Shown in pieces: positions 50,635-59,540 of a stretch of DNA of 60,059 nt. The position numbers and the translations under genes were made by a program. Each line of letters begins with the position of its first letter. Within the stretch, counting starts at the first letter, position 1. Source of the stretch: Planctomycetota bacterium (GTDB lineage: Bacteria > Planctomycetota > B15-G4 > JADJEK01); assembly GCA_016213895.1 (NCBI GenBank), contig JACQZJ010000066.1, positions 1-60,059 of the forward strand. Direction: 5' to 3'. The notes beneath the pieces were generated by a model, which did no database searches, was not told the origin of the DNA, and was given only the letters and a program-made list of their open reading frames with translations.

Positions 50635-52119
50635 ATGTCGTTCACCGCCATTCCCGCTCGCGGAGCCTTCTTGCTGGCCGTGGCGTCGATCTTGAGCGTG
50701 CCGGCCGCGGCGAAGACCTACATCGTGTCCAAGGGAGGCGCCCACCCGACCATCGCCTCGGGCGTCGCTCTCGCCGGGCCGGGCGACACGGTCCTGGTCA
50801 AGGCCGGCGTCTACCAGGAGAACGTCGAGATCCCCGCCGGCAAGGACGGGCTGAAGCTGGTCGCGAGCGGCAAGGCAATCATCGAGGCGCGCGCGGCCAG
50901 CGGCGCGGGCAACGGGCCCGGCATCCGCGTCAACTCGGCCGGCGTGGACGTGTCCGGCTTCACCATCCAGAACGCGGCCGATGACCCGAGCCCGCCGAAC
51001 TACCTGGGCTACGGGATCCAGTGCCTCCAGGACGGCCTGAAGGCGCAGGACTGCGCCATCTATGCCTGCTCCAACCGCGGGATCTACGCCAGCGCGTGCG
51101 ACGACGTCGAGATTCTCGGGTGCCGGCTCGCGGGCAACTTCGGCGGCATCTACCTCAAGGGGAGCAACGCCAAGGTCGTCGGCACGACCTTGAGCAACGA
51201 CCAGAAGGGGAAGATCGACATCATCGGCAGCAACGCCAGGGTGGCCAAGTGCAAGGTCCTGGTGAGCGGCGAGGGCGGCATCATCGTCACGGGGGCGGCC
51301 GCCGTCATCGAGCAAAACGAGGTTCAGGAGTGCGCGGAACGCGGCATCACGGCCATGGGCCCCGGCGAGAAGGTGACCGGGAACGACGTCCGCGACACGG
51401 GCATGGATGGGATCTACCTCTCCTCCGCGACAGGCAGCATTGTCAAGGACAACAGCATCAGGAACGCGGGAGGGCGGGGCATCAACTCGGCGGGGGACGA
51501 CGTCGCGCTGAAGGACAACGAGGTCCGCTCGGCCAGCAGCTACGGGATCATGACCAGCGGCGCGGGCTGCACCATCTCCGGCAACCAGATCAGCGACGTC
51601 CAGGACTACGCGATCAACGCGAACGGCGACGCCCACGTGATCGAGGGGAACAAGGTCGAGTGCGTTCGAGGCATCGGCGTGTGCATGAGTGGCGACCTGT
51701 TCACCATCGAGAAGAACAAGATCAGCGGCTGCTTCTCCGGCTACGAGGGCATCTACGTGGTAGGGATCACCACGGCGGGCGTGATCCGGGACAACGCGGT
51801 CTCCGGCTGCGCGGCCAGCGGCATCCTGATCTCGAGCGCCGCGTCCGCCGGGATCGTGGTCGCCGGCAACAGCCTGCGCAACTGCTGCATGAGCGGCGCC
51901 GGCGCCGCGCTGCGGTTGAGTGGCGGCGCCCACGAGGTGCGCAACAACGTGATCAAGGACTCGGAGGGCATCGAGAACAGCGCCGGCGCCACGTCCACCA
52001 CGGTCGAGAAGAACGTCATGAAGAAGAACCGCATCGACCTGGCCAACAGCGGCACGGGAACGCAGTCGGGGAACGCGTTCGGCTCCGGCGGCTGGTCGAC
52101 GCCGCCGGAGATCGAATGA
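50635..52119 (+). CDS. Secreted right-handed parallel beta-helix protein
   Basis: A 494-residue exported protein (signal peptide about residues 1-26, AGGAGG 9 bases upstream of the ATG). After KTYIVSKGGAHPTIASGV it consists of repeated beta-helix coils (GDTVLVKAGVYQENVEIPAG, then many I-x-N-x-V and G-I-x-I/V rungs, e.g. GNDVRDTGMDGIYLSSATG). This is the fold of polysaccharide lyases, carbohydrate epimerases and adhesins. No lyase catalytic cluster is evident, so function is unknown. Divergent from the gene at 48110. Confidence 0.82.
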   Translation: MSFTAIPARGAFLLAVASILSVPAAAKTYIVSKGGAHPTIASGVALAGPGDTVLVKAGVYQENVEIPAGKDGLKLVASGKAIIEARAASGAGNGPGIRVNSAGVDVSGFTIQNAADDPSPPNYLGYGIQCLQDGLKAQDCAIYACSNRGIYASACDDVEILGCRLAGNFGGIYLKGSNAKVVGTTLSNDQKGKIDIIGSNARVAKCKVLVSGEGGIIVTGAAAVIEQNEVQECAERGITAMGPGEKVTGNDVRDTGMDGIYLSSATGSIVKDNSIRNAGGRGINSAGDDVALKDNEVRSASSYGIMTSGAGCTISGNQISDVQDYAINANGDAHVIEGNKVECVRGIGVCMSGDLFTIEKNKISGCFSGYEGIYVVGITTAGVIRDNAVSGCAASGILISSAASAGIVVAGNSLRNCCMSGAGAALRLSGGAHEVRNNVIKDSEGIENSAGATSTTVEKNVMKKNRIDLANSGTGTQSGNAFGSGGWSTPPEIE

Positions 52120-52211
52120 CCCTGGCCCGCGGCGCGGGAATGCCCGAACCCGCTGGCGCCGCGTACGTTCCGCTTGGCGTCCCGCTGCCGCGTCCTGGGA
52201 GCAGACCGCAG

Positions 52212-53072
52212 ATGAGCCGTTCCTTCGCGCTGACCGTCCTCGCGCTCCTTCTCGCCCTCGCTCTGCCCGCACCGTTCCCCGGGGCGGCGCAGGAGCAGGC
52301 CGAACCGCCGCCGGAGGAGCAGGAGACCGTGCCCGCGGAGGAGCAGGCTGCGGAGAGCGCGACCATCGCGCTGCCTGTGCCCGAGGGGGCTCCCGAGGGG
52401 ATCGCGACGCTCATCCGCGAGCTGGCCGAGGAGGGTGTCACCGTCGACTTCGTGAACCGCGTGATCGAAGTGCGCGGCGTGATCCTGCTCGACCGCATGA
52501 ACGCCGGCTACCCCATCGAGTACCTGATCGTCACCGAGGGCGGCTTCACGCACGAGGCGCTCGGCATGGTGCGCGCCACCCCGTCCAAGCTCAACGCCGC
52601 CTTCCTCGCGCTCGGCCTGTCGCCCGGCAGCACGGTCCAGTTCGTGAAGAAGGAGCCGCCCCCGCCCGCCGAGGAGATCATCTCGGGCGAGGCGCGCGAG
52701 TTCGACGCCATCCCGCCCGCCGGCAGCGTGGTGGACGTCGCCGTGCGCTGGACGGACGAGGCAGGCGAGCAGCTGCGGCCGATCGAGGACCTCATCGTCT
52801 ACATCACCAACGGCCAGGCCCTGCCGCGCCGCGGCTTCGTCTTCGTCGGCTCGCGCTTCAGCCGCATGGTCATGGGCACGGAGCGCGTCGAGAAGTTCGT
52901 GGCCGACGTGGAAGGGAACGTGGTCTCGCTCTACCTGAGCGGCGCCGGGTCGTGTCTGTTCGACATGAACAGCGCCGAGGGGGCGGAGGCGTATCTCTAC
53001 GACATCAACGCGCGCCTCTGCCCGGAGCGCGGCACGAAGGTGGCCTTCGTCTTCAGCCTGCGCGGCGAGTGA
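52212..53072 (+). CDS. YdjY-like secreted protein
   Basis: A 286-residue protein with a signal peptide (MSRSFALTVLALLLALALPA), then an acidic low-complexity linker (PPPEEQETVPAEEQ) and a conserved core. The core includes IEVRGVILLDRMNAGYPIEYLIVTEGGFTHEAL and FVGSRFSRMVMGTERVEKFVAD. This pattern is the YdjY-like domain seen in many planctomycetes and in some ferredoxin-linked proteins. Its activity is not known. It follows the beta-helix gene by 92 bases, possibly as an operon partner. Confidence 0.75.
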   Translation: MSRSFALTVLALLLALALPAPFPGAAQEQAEPPPEEQETVPAEEQAAESATIALPVPEGAPEGIATLIRELAEEGVTVDFVNRVIEVRGVILLDRMNAGYPIEYLIVTEGGFTHEALGMVRATPSKLNAAFLALGLSPGSTVQFVKKEPPPPAEEIISGEAREFDAIPPAGSVVDVAVRWTDEAGEQLRPIEDLIVYITNGQALPRRGFVFVGSRFSRMVMGTERVEKFVADVEGNVVSLYLSGAGSCLFDMNSAEGAEAYLYDINARLCPERGTKVAFVFSLRGE

Positions 53073-53122
53073 CGCGCCGCCGTCCGAGCGGAGCCGGAGT
53101 GGCTGCTCGAGGAGAGCGAGGA

Positions 53123-54310
53123 ATGACAAGTCGCGGTCCGAAGCCTGCGCGCGCGCCCGCCAGGCCGGCAGGGCGTCCGCCGGCGCGAGTCGATCCTGGG
53201 TACAAGGACCTCCTCGGCGGGATCGCCGGCCTGCTGGCGGAAGCTCGGCGGACCTCGGCCCGCGCCGTGAACGCTCTCATGACGGCGGCCTACTGGGAGA
53301 TCGGTCGGAGGATCGTGGAGCACGAGCAGAAGGGCGCGGACCGCGCGGAGTACGGGGAGTCGCTGGTCAAGAGGCTTGGCGAAGACCTGTCCGCCCGGTA
53401 CGGACGCGGGTTCGGATGGCGCAATCTCTTTCAGATGCGAGCGTTCTACCTCGCCCATCCCGCCGAGATATTGCAGACACCGTCTGCAACTTCCGCGGGG
53501 TCGATCACGGCCGTCCCCGAAGGCCGCCGGTCGGCCAGCAGGGCACGGCCGGTATCTGTGACGCCTTCGGTCGCAGACATTGCCGCCCGCCTCCCGCTCC
53601 CCTGGTCCGCCTACGTGCGGCTCCTCGCCGTCAGGAACGAGCAGGCCCGCAGCTTCTACGAGGTCGAGGCGCTGCGCGGCGGTTGGTCCGTGCGGCAGCT
53701 CGATCGCCAGATCGAGTCCCAGTTCTACGAGCGGACGGCCCTGTCGCGGAACAAGGCGGCGCTGCTCGAGAAGGGCGCGCGGCCCCACCCCGAGGACGCC
53801 GTCAGGCCGGAGGACGAGATCAAGGACCCGTACGTCCTGGAGTTCCTCGACCTCAAAGACGAGTACTCGGAGAGCGATCTCGAGGAAGCGCTCATCCGCC
53901 GCCTGGAGCAGTTCCTCCTCGAACTCGGCGGCGACTTCTGCTTCGTCGGCCGCCAGCGGCGGCTGCGCATCGGCGACGACTGGTTCCGCGTGGACCTCGT
54001 CTTCTACCACCGCCGCCTGCGCTGCCTCGTGCTGATCGACCTGAAGCTCGGCCGCTTCACTCACGCCGACGCCGGGCAGATGCACGTCTACCTCAACTAC
54101 GCGGCGGAGCACTGGACGCACGCCGGCGAGAACCCGCCCGTGGGCCTCATCCTCTGCGCCCAGAAGAACACGGCGCTCGCCCGCTACGCGCTCGACAACC
54201 TGCCGACCAAGGTCCTGGCCGCCGAGTATCGGACCATGCTCCCCGACGAGAAGCTTCTCGCCGCCGAGCTGGAGGACACGCGGCGGGCGCTGGAGCGGAG
54301 AAGGCGCTGA
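53123..54310 (+). CDS. DUF1016 (YhcG-like) PD-(D/E)xK nuclease-fold protein
   Basis: A 395-residue protein. The N-terminal helical half has VNALMTAAYWEIGRRIVEHE and YGRGFGWRNLFQMRAFYLA, hallmarks of the DUF1016 N-domain. The C-terminal half holds the nuclease core: ELGGDFCFVGRQRRLRIGDD, FRVDLVFYHRRLRCLVLIDL and KLGRFTHADAGQMHVYL, with the Asp and I-D-L-K residues of a PD-(D/E)xK site. Related proteins are widespread and often linked with restriction-like or mobile-element loci, but no partner is present here. Good RBS (GGAGAGCGAGG). Ends 13 bases before the convergent peptidase gene. Confidence 0.85.
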   Translation: MTSRGPKPARAPARPAGRPPARVDPGYKDLLGGIAGLLAEARRTSARAVNALMTAAYWEIGRRIVEHEQKGADRAEYGESLVKRLGEDLSARYGRGFGWRNLFQMRAFYLAHPAEILQTPSATSAGSITAVPEGRRSASRARPVSVTPSVADIAARLPLPWSAYVRLLAVRNEQARSFYEVEALRGGWSVRQLDRQIESQFYERTALSRNKAALLEKGARPHPEDAVRPEDEIKDPYVLEFLDLKDEYSESDLEEALIRRLEQFLLELGGDFCFVGRQRRLRIGDDWFRVDLVFYHRRLRCLVLIDLKLGRFTHADAGQMHVYLNYAAEHWTHAGENPPVGLILCAQKNTALARYALDNLPTKVLAAEYRTMLPDEKLLAAELEDTRRALERRRR

Positions 54311-54323
54311 GCGCGCCGCGCGC

Positions 54324-56369
54324 CTACGCGCCCTTCACCCACTGATCGAGCCAGGCGAGCACCTCGCGGTGCCAGAGCTGGCTGTTCTTCGGCTTCAGCA
54401 CCCAGTGGTTCTCGTCCGGGAAGTGCAGGAAGCGCGAGGGCACGCCCAGGCGCTGCAGCGCAGTGAACGTGGACATCCCCGAGCTCTCGACCACGCGGAA
54501 GTCGTGGCCGCCGTGGATGACGAGCATCGGCGTCTTCCAGTTCTGCACGAAGTTGACCGGGTTCTGCTCCTCGTAGGAGCGCGGGTTGTCCCACGGCGTT
54601 CCCACGTGGTCCCACTCCGGGAACCAGAGTTCCTCGGTCATGAAGTAGGCGGCGCGCTCGTCCATGTTGCCGTCGTGGCAGATGAGCGCCTTGAAGCGGT
54701 CGGTCTGGCCCGCGACCCAGGTGATGAGGTAGCCACCGTAGGAGGCGCCGAGCGCGCCCATGCGCTCGGGGTCGATGAAGTCGTAGGCGGCGAGCGCGTG
54801 ATCGACACCCTTCATCAGGTCCTCGAACGGCTTGCCGCCCCAGTCGCCGCGGATCGAGTCGCAGAACTCCTGGCCGAAGCTTGTGCTGCCGTGGAAGTTG
54901 ACCCCGAGGACCACGTAGCCCGCGCCGGCGTAGATCTGCGGGTTCCAGCGGTAGTGGAAGTGGTCGTTCCAGCAGCCCTGTGGCCCACCATGCACCATGA
55001 GCGCCAGCGGGTACTTCTTGCCCTGCTCGAAGCCGACCGGCCGCAGGAGCCAGGCGTGCACCCGGTCGCCCCCCGCTCCCTCGAACCACACGTTCTCGGG
55101 GTCGCTGCGGAGCGCCTGCGCGAGCCGCTCGTCGTTGACGTGCGTGAGCTGCCCAAGGCCCTTGCCGTCCGCCGCGCAGGTGAAGATCTCGACCGGCGCG
55201 CACATCGAGTCCTGGCAGAAGACGAGGCGTCCTCCGGCCGCGACCTGCGCTGCCGCGCAGTAGTGCGAGGGCACGATCTTGGTCACGGCGCCGCTCGTGG
55301 CGTCGACGCGGAAGAGCGGCTTGAGCGCGTTCTCCTCGGCCGCGGCGATGAGCGCCCCGCCGTCCTCCGTCCAGGCGATCTCCGAGACCGAAGCGTCCCA
55401 GTCGGGGGCCAGCTCGCGCCGCTCGCCGCTTGCGCGATCGAAGAGCACGATGCCGGCGCGGTCCGCCTCGTAGCCGGGGCGCCGCATGGCCAGGTACGCG
55501 ATGCGGGATCCGTCGGGCGAGTAGGCCGGAACGCTGTCCCAGGCCTCGTTCTCCTCGGTGATGCAGACGAAGTCCCCGCCCGTGACCGGCGTGACGTAGA
55601 GGTCGACGTCCGTGCTCCAGGCGGCGTTCTCGACCATCTTCACGGTCAGACACAGCTCCTGGCTGTCCGGCGCCCAGGCGATCTCCTCGCCGCCGCCGAA
55701 AGGCATGGTCGGACAGTCGGCGTCGATCCCTTGCATGAGGTCGACGGCCTCGCCGCCCTTGGCCGGCATGACGAACACGTGGCTGCGCTTGCCGTCCTCC
55801 CACGTGTCCCAGTGCCTGAAGAGGAGCGTGGTGTAGATGCGCGCCTTGACCGGGTCCTCCTCCTTCTGCTTGTCGCGCGCCGCGGTCTCCTTCATGTCCG
55901 CGTCCGGGTAGACCTCGGCCGAGAAGGCGAGGCGTTCCCCGTCCGGCGACCAGCTCAGGTTGGAGACGTCCACGGGGAAGTCGGAGAGCTGCACGGCCTC
56001 GCCGCCCCGCGGATCGATGGTCCAGATCTGGGCCGAGCCGGAGCGCGTGGACAGGAAGGCGATCGTCGCGCCGTCCGGCGACCAGCGCGGGTTGTAGTCC
56101 TGCGCCTCGTTGGTGGTGAGCTGCAGGGTGGTCTTGCCGTCCAGCGAGACCAGCCAGAGGTCGCCGCTGCTGCGGTTGGTCTCGAGGGAGTAGACCTTGC
56201 TCGCGTAGGCCACCCATTCCCCGTCCGGCGAGGGCTGCGGATCGGAGAGGCGGTGCATGCCGAACATGTCGTCGAAGCAGAAGGGATGCGGTGCGGCGGC
56301 CGGTTCCGTGCCGCCGCCGGCCGCGGCCGCCGTGACCAGGAAGGCCGTGATGGCCCACGTGCTCTGCAT
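54324..56369 (-). CDS. S9-family (prolyl oligopeptidase/acylaminoacyl-type) peptidase
   Basis: A 681-residue exported peptidase. A signal-like N-terminus (MQSTWAITAFLVTAAAAGGG) precedes a TolB-like beta-propeller with repeated PxPSPDG-type strands (PRWSPDGATIAFLSTRSGS). The C-terminal alpha/beta hydrolase has ALMVHGGPQG, nucleophile GASYGGY (about residue 540), Asp in HGGHDFRV and His in DENHWV. It would cleave short peptides in the periplasm. ATG 56369 is preferred over 56417; GAGGAGGAC lies just upstream. Confidence 0.9.
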   Translation of the reverse strand: MQSTWAITAFLVTAAAAGGGTEPAAAPHPFCFDDMFGMHRLSDPQPSPDGEWVAYASKVYSLETNRSSGDLWLVSLDGKTTLQLTTNEAQDYNPRWSPDGATIAFLSTRSGSAQIWTIDPRGGEAVQLSDFPVDVSNLSWSPDGERLAFSAEVYPDADMKETAARDKQKEEDPVKARIYTTLLFRHWDTWEDGKRSHVFVMPAKGGEAVDLMQGIDADCPTMPFGGGEEIAWAPDSQELCLTVKMVENAAWSTDVDLYVTPVTGGDFVCITEENEAWDSVPAYSPDGSRIAYLAMRRPGYEADRAGIVLFDRASGERRELAPDWDASVSEIAWTEDGGALIAAAEENALKPLFRVDATSGAVTKIVPSHYCAAAQVAAGGRLVFCQDSMCAPVEIFTCAADGKGLGQLTHVNDERLAQALRSDPENVWFEGAGGDRVHAWLLRPVGFEQGKKYPLALMVHGGPQGCWNDHFHYRWNPQIYAGAGYVVLGVNFHGSTSFGQEFCDSIRGDWGGKPFEDLMKGVDHALAAYDFIDPERMGALGASYGGYLITWVAGQTDRFKALICHDGNMDERAAYFMTEELWFPEWDHVGTPWDNPRSYEEQNPVNFVQNWKTPMLVIHGGHDFRVVESSGMSTFTALQRLGVPSRFLHFPDENHWVLKPKNSQLWHREVLAWLDQWVKGA

Positions 56370-56484
56370 GTCGTCCTCCTCGCGATGAGTTCTGCGACCA
56401 GGCGCTGAATAGGGCACGGTAGCCGCCGGCGTGTCCGGGCGGAAGGGGGACCATGCCTGGGACGCGGCCCGCGCTCGCCGCGCG

Positions 56485-57255
56485 TCACGCCGCGAGGCGC
56501 GGCAGGATGTCGCCCGCCTTGCCCTTCAAGGCCACGACCGCCCGGTGGTCGAGCGGCGTGGGGTCCTGGTTGACGATGATCAGGCGCGCGCCGCCATCGA
56601 GCGCCGCGCCCGGCACGGCCGCCGCGGGGTGCACCACGAGCGAAGAGCCCACGCAGAGCATGACGTCGCAGGCGGCCGCCTGCTCGAAGGCCTCGCGCAG
56701 CGCCGCGGCCGGGAGGTTCTCGCCGAACATCACCACCGTGGTCTTGAGCAGGCCGTCGCAGCCGCGGCACTCGGGGATCGCCCGCGAGGCGAGCTGCGCG
56801 TGGATCTCGTCCATCGAGTAGGTGCGGCCGCACTTCAGGCAGGCGATGGTGCGCGTGTTGCCGTGCAGCTCGATCACGTTCTTCGACCCGGCCATCTGCT
56901 GCAGGCCGTCGATGTTCTGCGTGATGACGGAGCGCAGGCGGCCGCTTCGTTCGAGCCGCGCGAGCGCCTCGTGCCCAGGGTTGGGCCGCGCCGCCTTGAG
57001 CACGGGGTAGCGCTCTTCCTTGAAGAAGCTCCAGTAGTACGAGGGATCCTCGAGGAAGGCGTCGATGCTGGCGAACCGCGCCGGGTCGTACTTCGACCAC
57101 ATGCCGCCCGCGCCGCGGTAGGTCGGGATGCCGCTCTCGGCGGAGATGCCCGCGCCGGTGAACGCCACGAGGTGGCGGGATTCGGCCACGATGCGCGCGG
57201 CCTGGGCGATGTCGCTTTCCACTACGCGGCTCCGCTTCCTTTGGGAAAACGACAA
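56485..57255 (-). CDS. Sir2-family NAD-dependent protein deacylase
   Basis: A 256-residue sirtuin. The NAD-binding motifs are FTGAGISAESGIPTYRG, ITQNIDGLQQMAG (NID plus the neighbourhood of the catalytic His), IELHGNTRT with the catalytic His, and CVGSSLVVHPAA. The zinc Cys pairs are CLKC and CRGC. It deacylates lysines in the cytoplasm. GTG at 57225 or nearby is an alternative start. Confidence 0.93.
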   Translation of the reverse strand: MSFSQRKRSRVVESDIAQAARIVAESRHLVAFTGAGISAESGIPTYRGAGGMWSKYDPARFASIDAFLEDPSYYWSFFKEERYPVLKAARPNPGHEALARLERSGRLRSVITQNIDGLQQMAGSKNVIELHGNTRTIACLKCGRTYSMDEIHAQLASRAIPECRGCDGLLKTTVVMFGENLPAAALREAFEQAAACDVMLCVGSSLVVHPAAAVPGAALDGGARLIIVNQDPTPLDHRAVVALKGKAGDILPRLAA

Positions 57256-57288
57256 GTGTAACCGTCCGCGGCAGGGCGCGGGCGCGCC

Positions 57289-57945
57289 TCACCAGAGAGG
57301 AGGCAGCAGGCGGAAGCGCACGCGGCGGGCGTAGTCCTCGTAGCCCGGAAGTTCCCGGCGCAGCGTGCGATCCTCGAGCGCGGTGCGCAGCACGAAGAGG
57401 ACGGCGATCAGGCCGCCGGGAGCGAGGGCCGCCCACGACCCGAGCAGCAGGGGGACCGCGCCGGCGGAGACGATGACTCCCGCGTACAGGGGGTGACGCA
57501 CGAAGCAATAGGGTCCGCGCGTGACCACGGCGTGGCCGCGCTCGCTCTGGATGCGCACGGCGCAGGAGAGGAAGGTGTTCACGGCCATGGCCCAGCAGCC
57601 CAAGACGAAGGTCAACGCCAGGCCGAGCCAGCCGCACGCCTTGAGCGCCGGCGGCACGCTCGACCAGCCGAAGCGCGCGTCCAGCCCGGCCACGACGAAC
57701 AGGGCGCAGAGCAGGAGCGAGAAGGTGTAGAGGATGACCTTGTCCCAGGCCTTCACGTTGGGGGCGAAGCGCCGGTTGCGCTCCCGCATGAGGTCCGGAT
57801 CGCGGCGCCAGCCCCAGGCCGCGGTGAGCGAGACCACAGCCACGTTCACGGCGAAGAAGCCCCAGCCCTCCGCCCAGTCGAGTCGGCCCGCGGGCAGGAA
57901 GAGCAGCAGCCAGAAGAGCACGACCCGGAGCGCCGGCCGCAGCAT
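57289..57945 (-). CDS. Isoprenylcysteine-methyltransferase-like membrane protein
   Basis: A 218-residue integral membrane protein with about five helices and the signature GPYCFVRHPLYAGVIVSAG of the ICMT/PEMT-like membrane methyltransferase family, ending in GYEDYARRVRFRLLPPLW. Members methylate lipophilic substrates; the one here is unknown. The ATG at 57945 is used because the longer ORF (from 58170) overlaps the neighbouring gene and its added N-terminus is unlike protein. Confidence 0.8.
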   Translation of the reverse strand: MLRPALRVVLFWLLLFLPAGRLDWAEGWGFFAVNVAVVSLTAAWGWRRDPDLMRERNRRFAPNVKAWDKVILYTFSLLLCALFVVAGLDARFGWSSVPPALKACGWLGLALTFVLGCWAMAVNTFLSCAVRIQSERGHAVVTRGPYCFVRHPLYAGVIVSAGAVPLLLGSWAALAPGGLIAVLFVLRTALEDRTLRRELPGYEDYARRVRFRLLPPLW

Positions 57946-58009
57946 GCGCCGCGCAAGCCTGCGGGTCTTTGTCGTGTTCGGGCGCTCGCCCAGCCGCGGC
58001 TCCTCGATC

Positions 58010-58786
58010 TCAGTCGCTCCAGTAGTGCCACTCACCGGACTCGAACGACCAGCCGCCGATGAAGAAAAGCACGCTGGGATCCTCGATGAAGAAGCTGATG
58101 GTCTGTCCACCGTCGTAATCGACGTCACGAAACACGCATGGCCACGGCATCTCCGGGTCGATCCCCGCATCCGCGAGCGCGTCCGGGTAGGCGCCGTGTT
58201 CCGCGCGGTAGACCTCGAGCCTGGGAATCAGCGACTCGCAGTACTGCCTCAGCGCCAGGTCGTCGTGCCACTCGATGGCGTCGCCGCCGAAGACAACGAC
58301 GACCAGCCAGAAGAAGAGCGCGCCGCTGGCGCGGAGCGCCCAGCGAGCGATGCTCGTGCGGCGCATGAGTGCCGCCACGAGCAGAGCGACGAGAGAGATG
58401 CACAAGAGGGCGAGAGCGAGCAAAGCCAGATGAAGCAGCAGGAAGCGCGGCCACGGCGAGCGCAGCCCCGGGCTGCTGACCAGGAGGGCCACGACCACCG
58501 CGACGCCTACCCATGCCGCCAGGACCTCGGTGCTGCGGCTTCCGGCCCGCCGGCCGCGGACGTACCAGGCGGCCGCGGCCAGGCACATGGCCGCGGCGCC
58601 CGCGTAGAGCAGCACGAAGTAGAGCCACCATGTGTGATACAGGCGGCCGTGCGCGAGGAACCCTGCCGCGGACGCCGCGGCCAGGCCCAGCGCCCACCAG
58701 GCGGGAGCGACGATCCGCGGTCGCGCTTCCTGCGCCGACCGCGCCTCGGCCGTGTTCGTCTCCGCCGGCATGGACCGCGATCCCAT
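58010..58786 (-). CDS. Membrane protein of unknown function
   Basis: A 258-residue protein with four or five transmembrane helices in its first 170 residues (WWALGLAAASAAGFLA; WLYFVLLYAGAAAMCLAAAA; FLLLHLALLALALLCISLVA) and a soluble C-terminal domain (PRLEVYRAEHGAYPDALADA). The latter resembles short pilin-like C-terminal regions (YPDAL). No family is recognised. The ATG at 58786 has a strong RBS (GGAGGACAGG). It is on the same strand as the methyltransferase-like gene, 64 bases upstream. Confidence 0.65.
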   Translation of the reverse strand: MGSRSMPAETNTAEARSAQEARPRIVAPAWWALGLAAASAAGFLAHGRLYHTWWLYFVLLYAGAAAMCLAAAAWYVRGRRAGSRSTEVLAAWVGVAVVVALLVSSPGLRSPWPRFLLLHLALLALALLCISLVALLVAALMRRTSIARWALRASGALFFWLVVVVFGGDAIEWHDDLALRQYCESLIPRLEVYRAEHGAYPDALADAGIDPEMPWPCVFRDVDYDGGQTISFFIEDPSVLFFIGGWSFESGEWHYWSD

Positions 58787-58907
58787 CCTGTCCTCCGCGG
58801 CGACAGTGTACACCCCACGGGGATTCCGGCCCAGAAACCGCAGAACCGGCGCCGCCTGGGGCCGTTCCTGCAGCACGAAGCAGCCGCCTATGCGAGGAGG
58901 GTCGACC

Positions 58908-59426
58908 ATGTCCCGTTCTGTGCGCGCGGAGTGCGAGGGAGAAACGCGCATCGAGATGACGCCGATGATCGACGTCACCTTCCTGCTGCTGGTCTTCTTC
59001 CTCTGCGCCATCCAGTTCAAGATCCTCGAGGGGAAGCTGCAGACGTATCTGCCCAAGGACTGCGGCGTCGATCCGAGCGGCGAGTGCTCTCCCTTCGAGC
59101 GCATCGACCTGCGGATCGAACGCACCGAGACGCGACCAGAACGCGACCTGGAGCGGATCGAGGTCTTTCGCGACTGGCAATGGAGCGACGATCAGGTCGC
59201 GCTGTGGCTGCAGAACGCGCGCGTGAAGGACCTCCGCCAACTGGCGGCGGAACTGCAGCGCATGCGCCGCGCGCTGCCGGCAGCGGCCGGCCAGGAAGAT
59301 GCGCTGCGCATGACGATCGCCGCCGGGCCGGGAACCATCTACGAGGACGTGATCCGGATCGTCGACGTGGTGCTCGACGCGGGGATCACCGACGTGACCT
59401 TCCGCGGCGTCGCGCTCGACTCCTGA
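58908..59426 (+). CDS. ExbD/TolR-family biopolymer transport protein
   Basis: A 172-residue protein. A short basic N-terminus is followed by EMTPMIDVTFLLLVFFLC, the single transmembrane helix with the conserved proton-path Asp of ExbD/TolR. The periplasmic domain is longer than usual and ends in the typical YEDVIRIVDVVLDAGITDV segment. It normally works with an ExbB/TolQ motor, which is not seen here and may lie beyond the window or elsewhere. The ATG at 58908 follows GAGGAGGG. Confidence 0.85.
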   Translation: MSRSVRAECEGETRIEMTPMIDVTFLLLVFFLCAIQFKILEGKLQTYLPKDCGVDPSGECSPFERIDLRIERTETRPERDLERIEVFRDWQWSDDQVALWLQNARVKDLRQLAAELQRMRRALPAAAGQEDALRMTIAAGPGTIYEDVIRIVDVVLDAGITDVTFRGVALDS

Positions 59427-59540
59427 CGGGCCGCGACGCCGTCCTTCTCGCGCGAGGGCGCTCTCGACTCCGTGTGGTCCCCTGCGGTAGGCTCCGCGGC
59501 GATCCACAGACGATCGTCTGCGCGAGAGGAAGGAAAACCC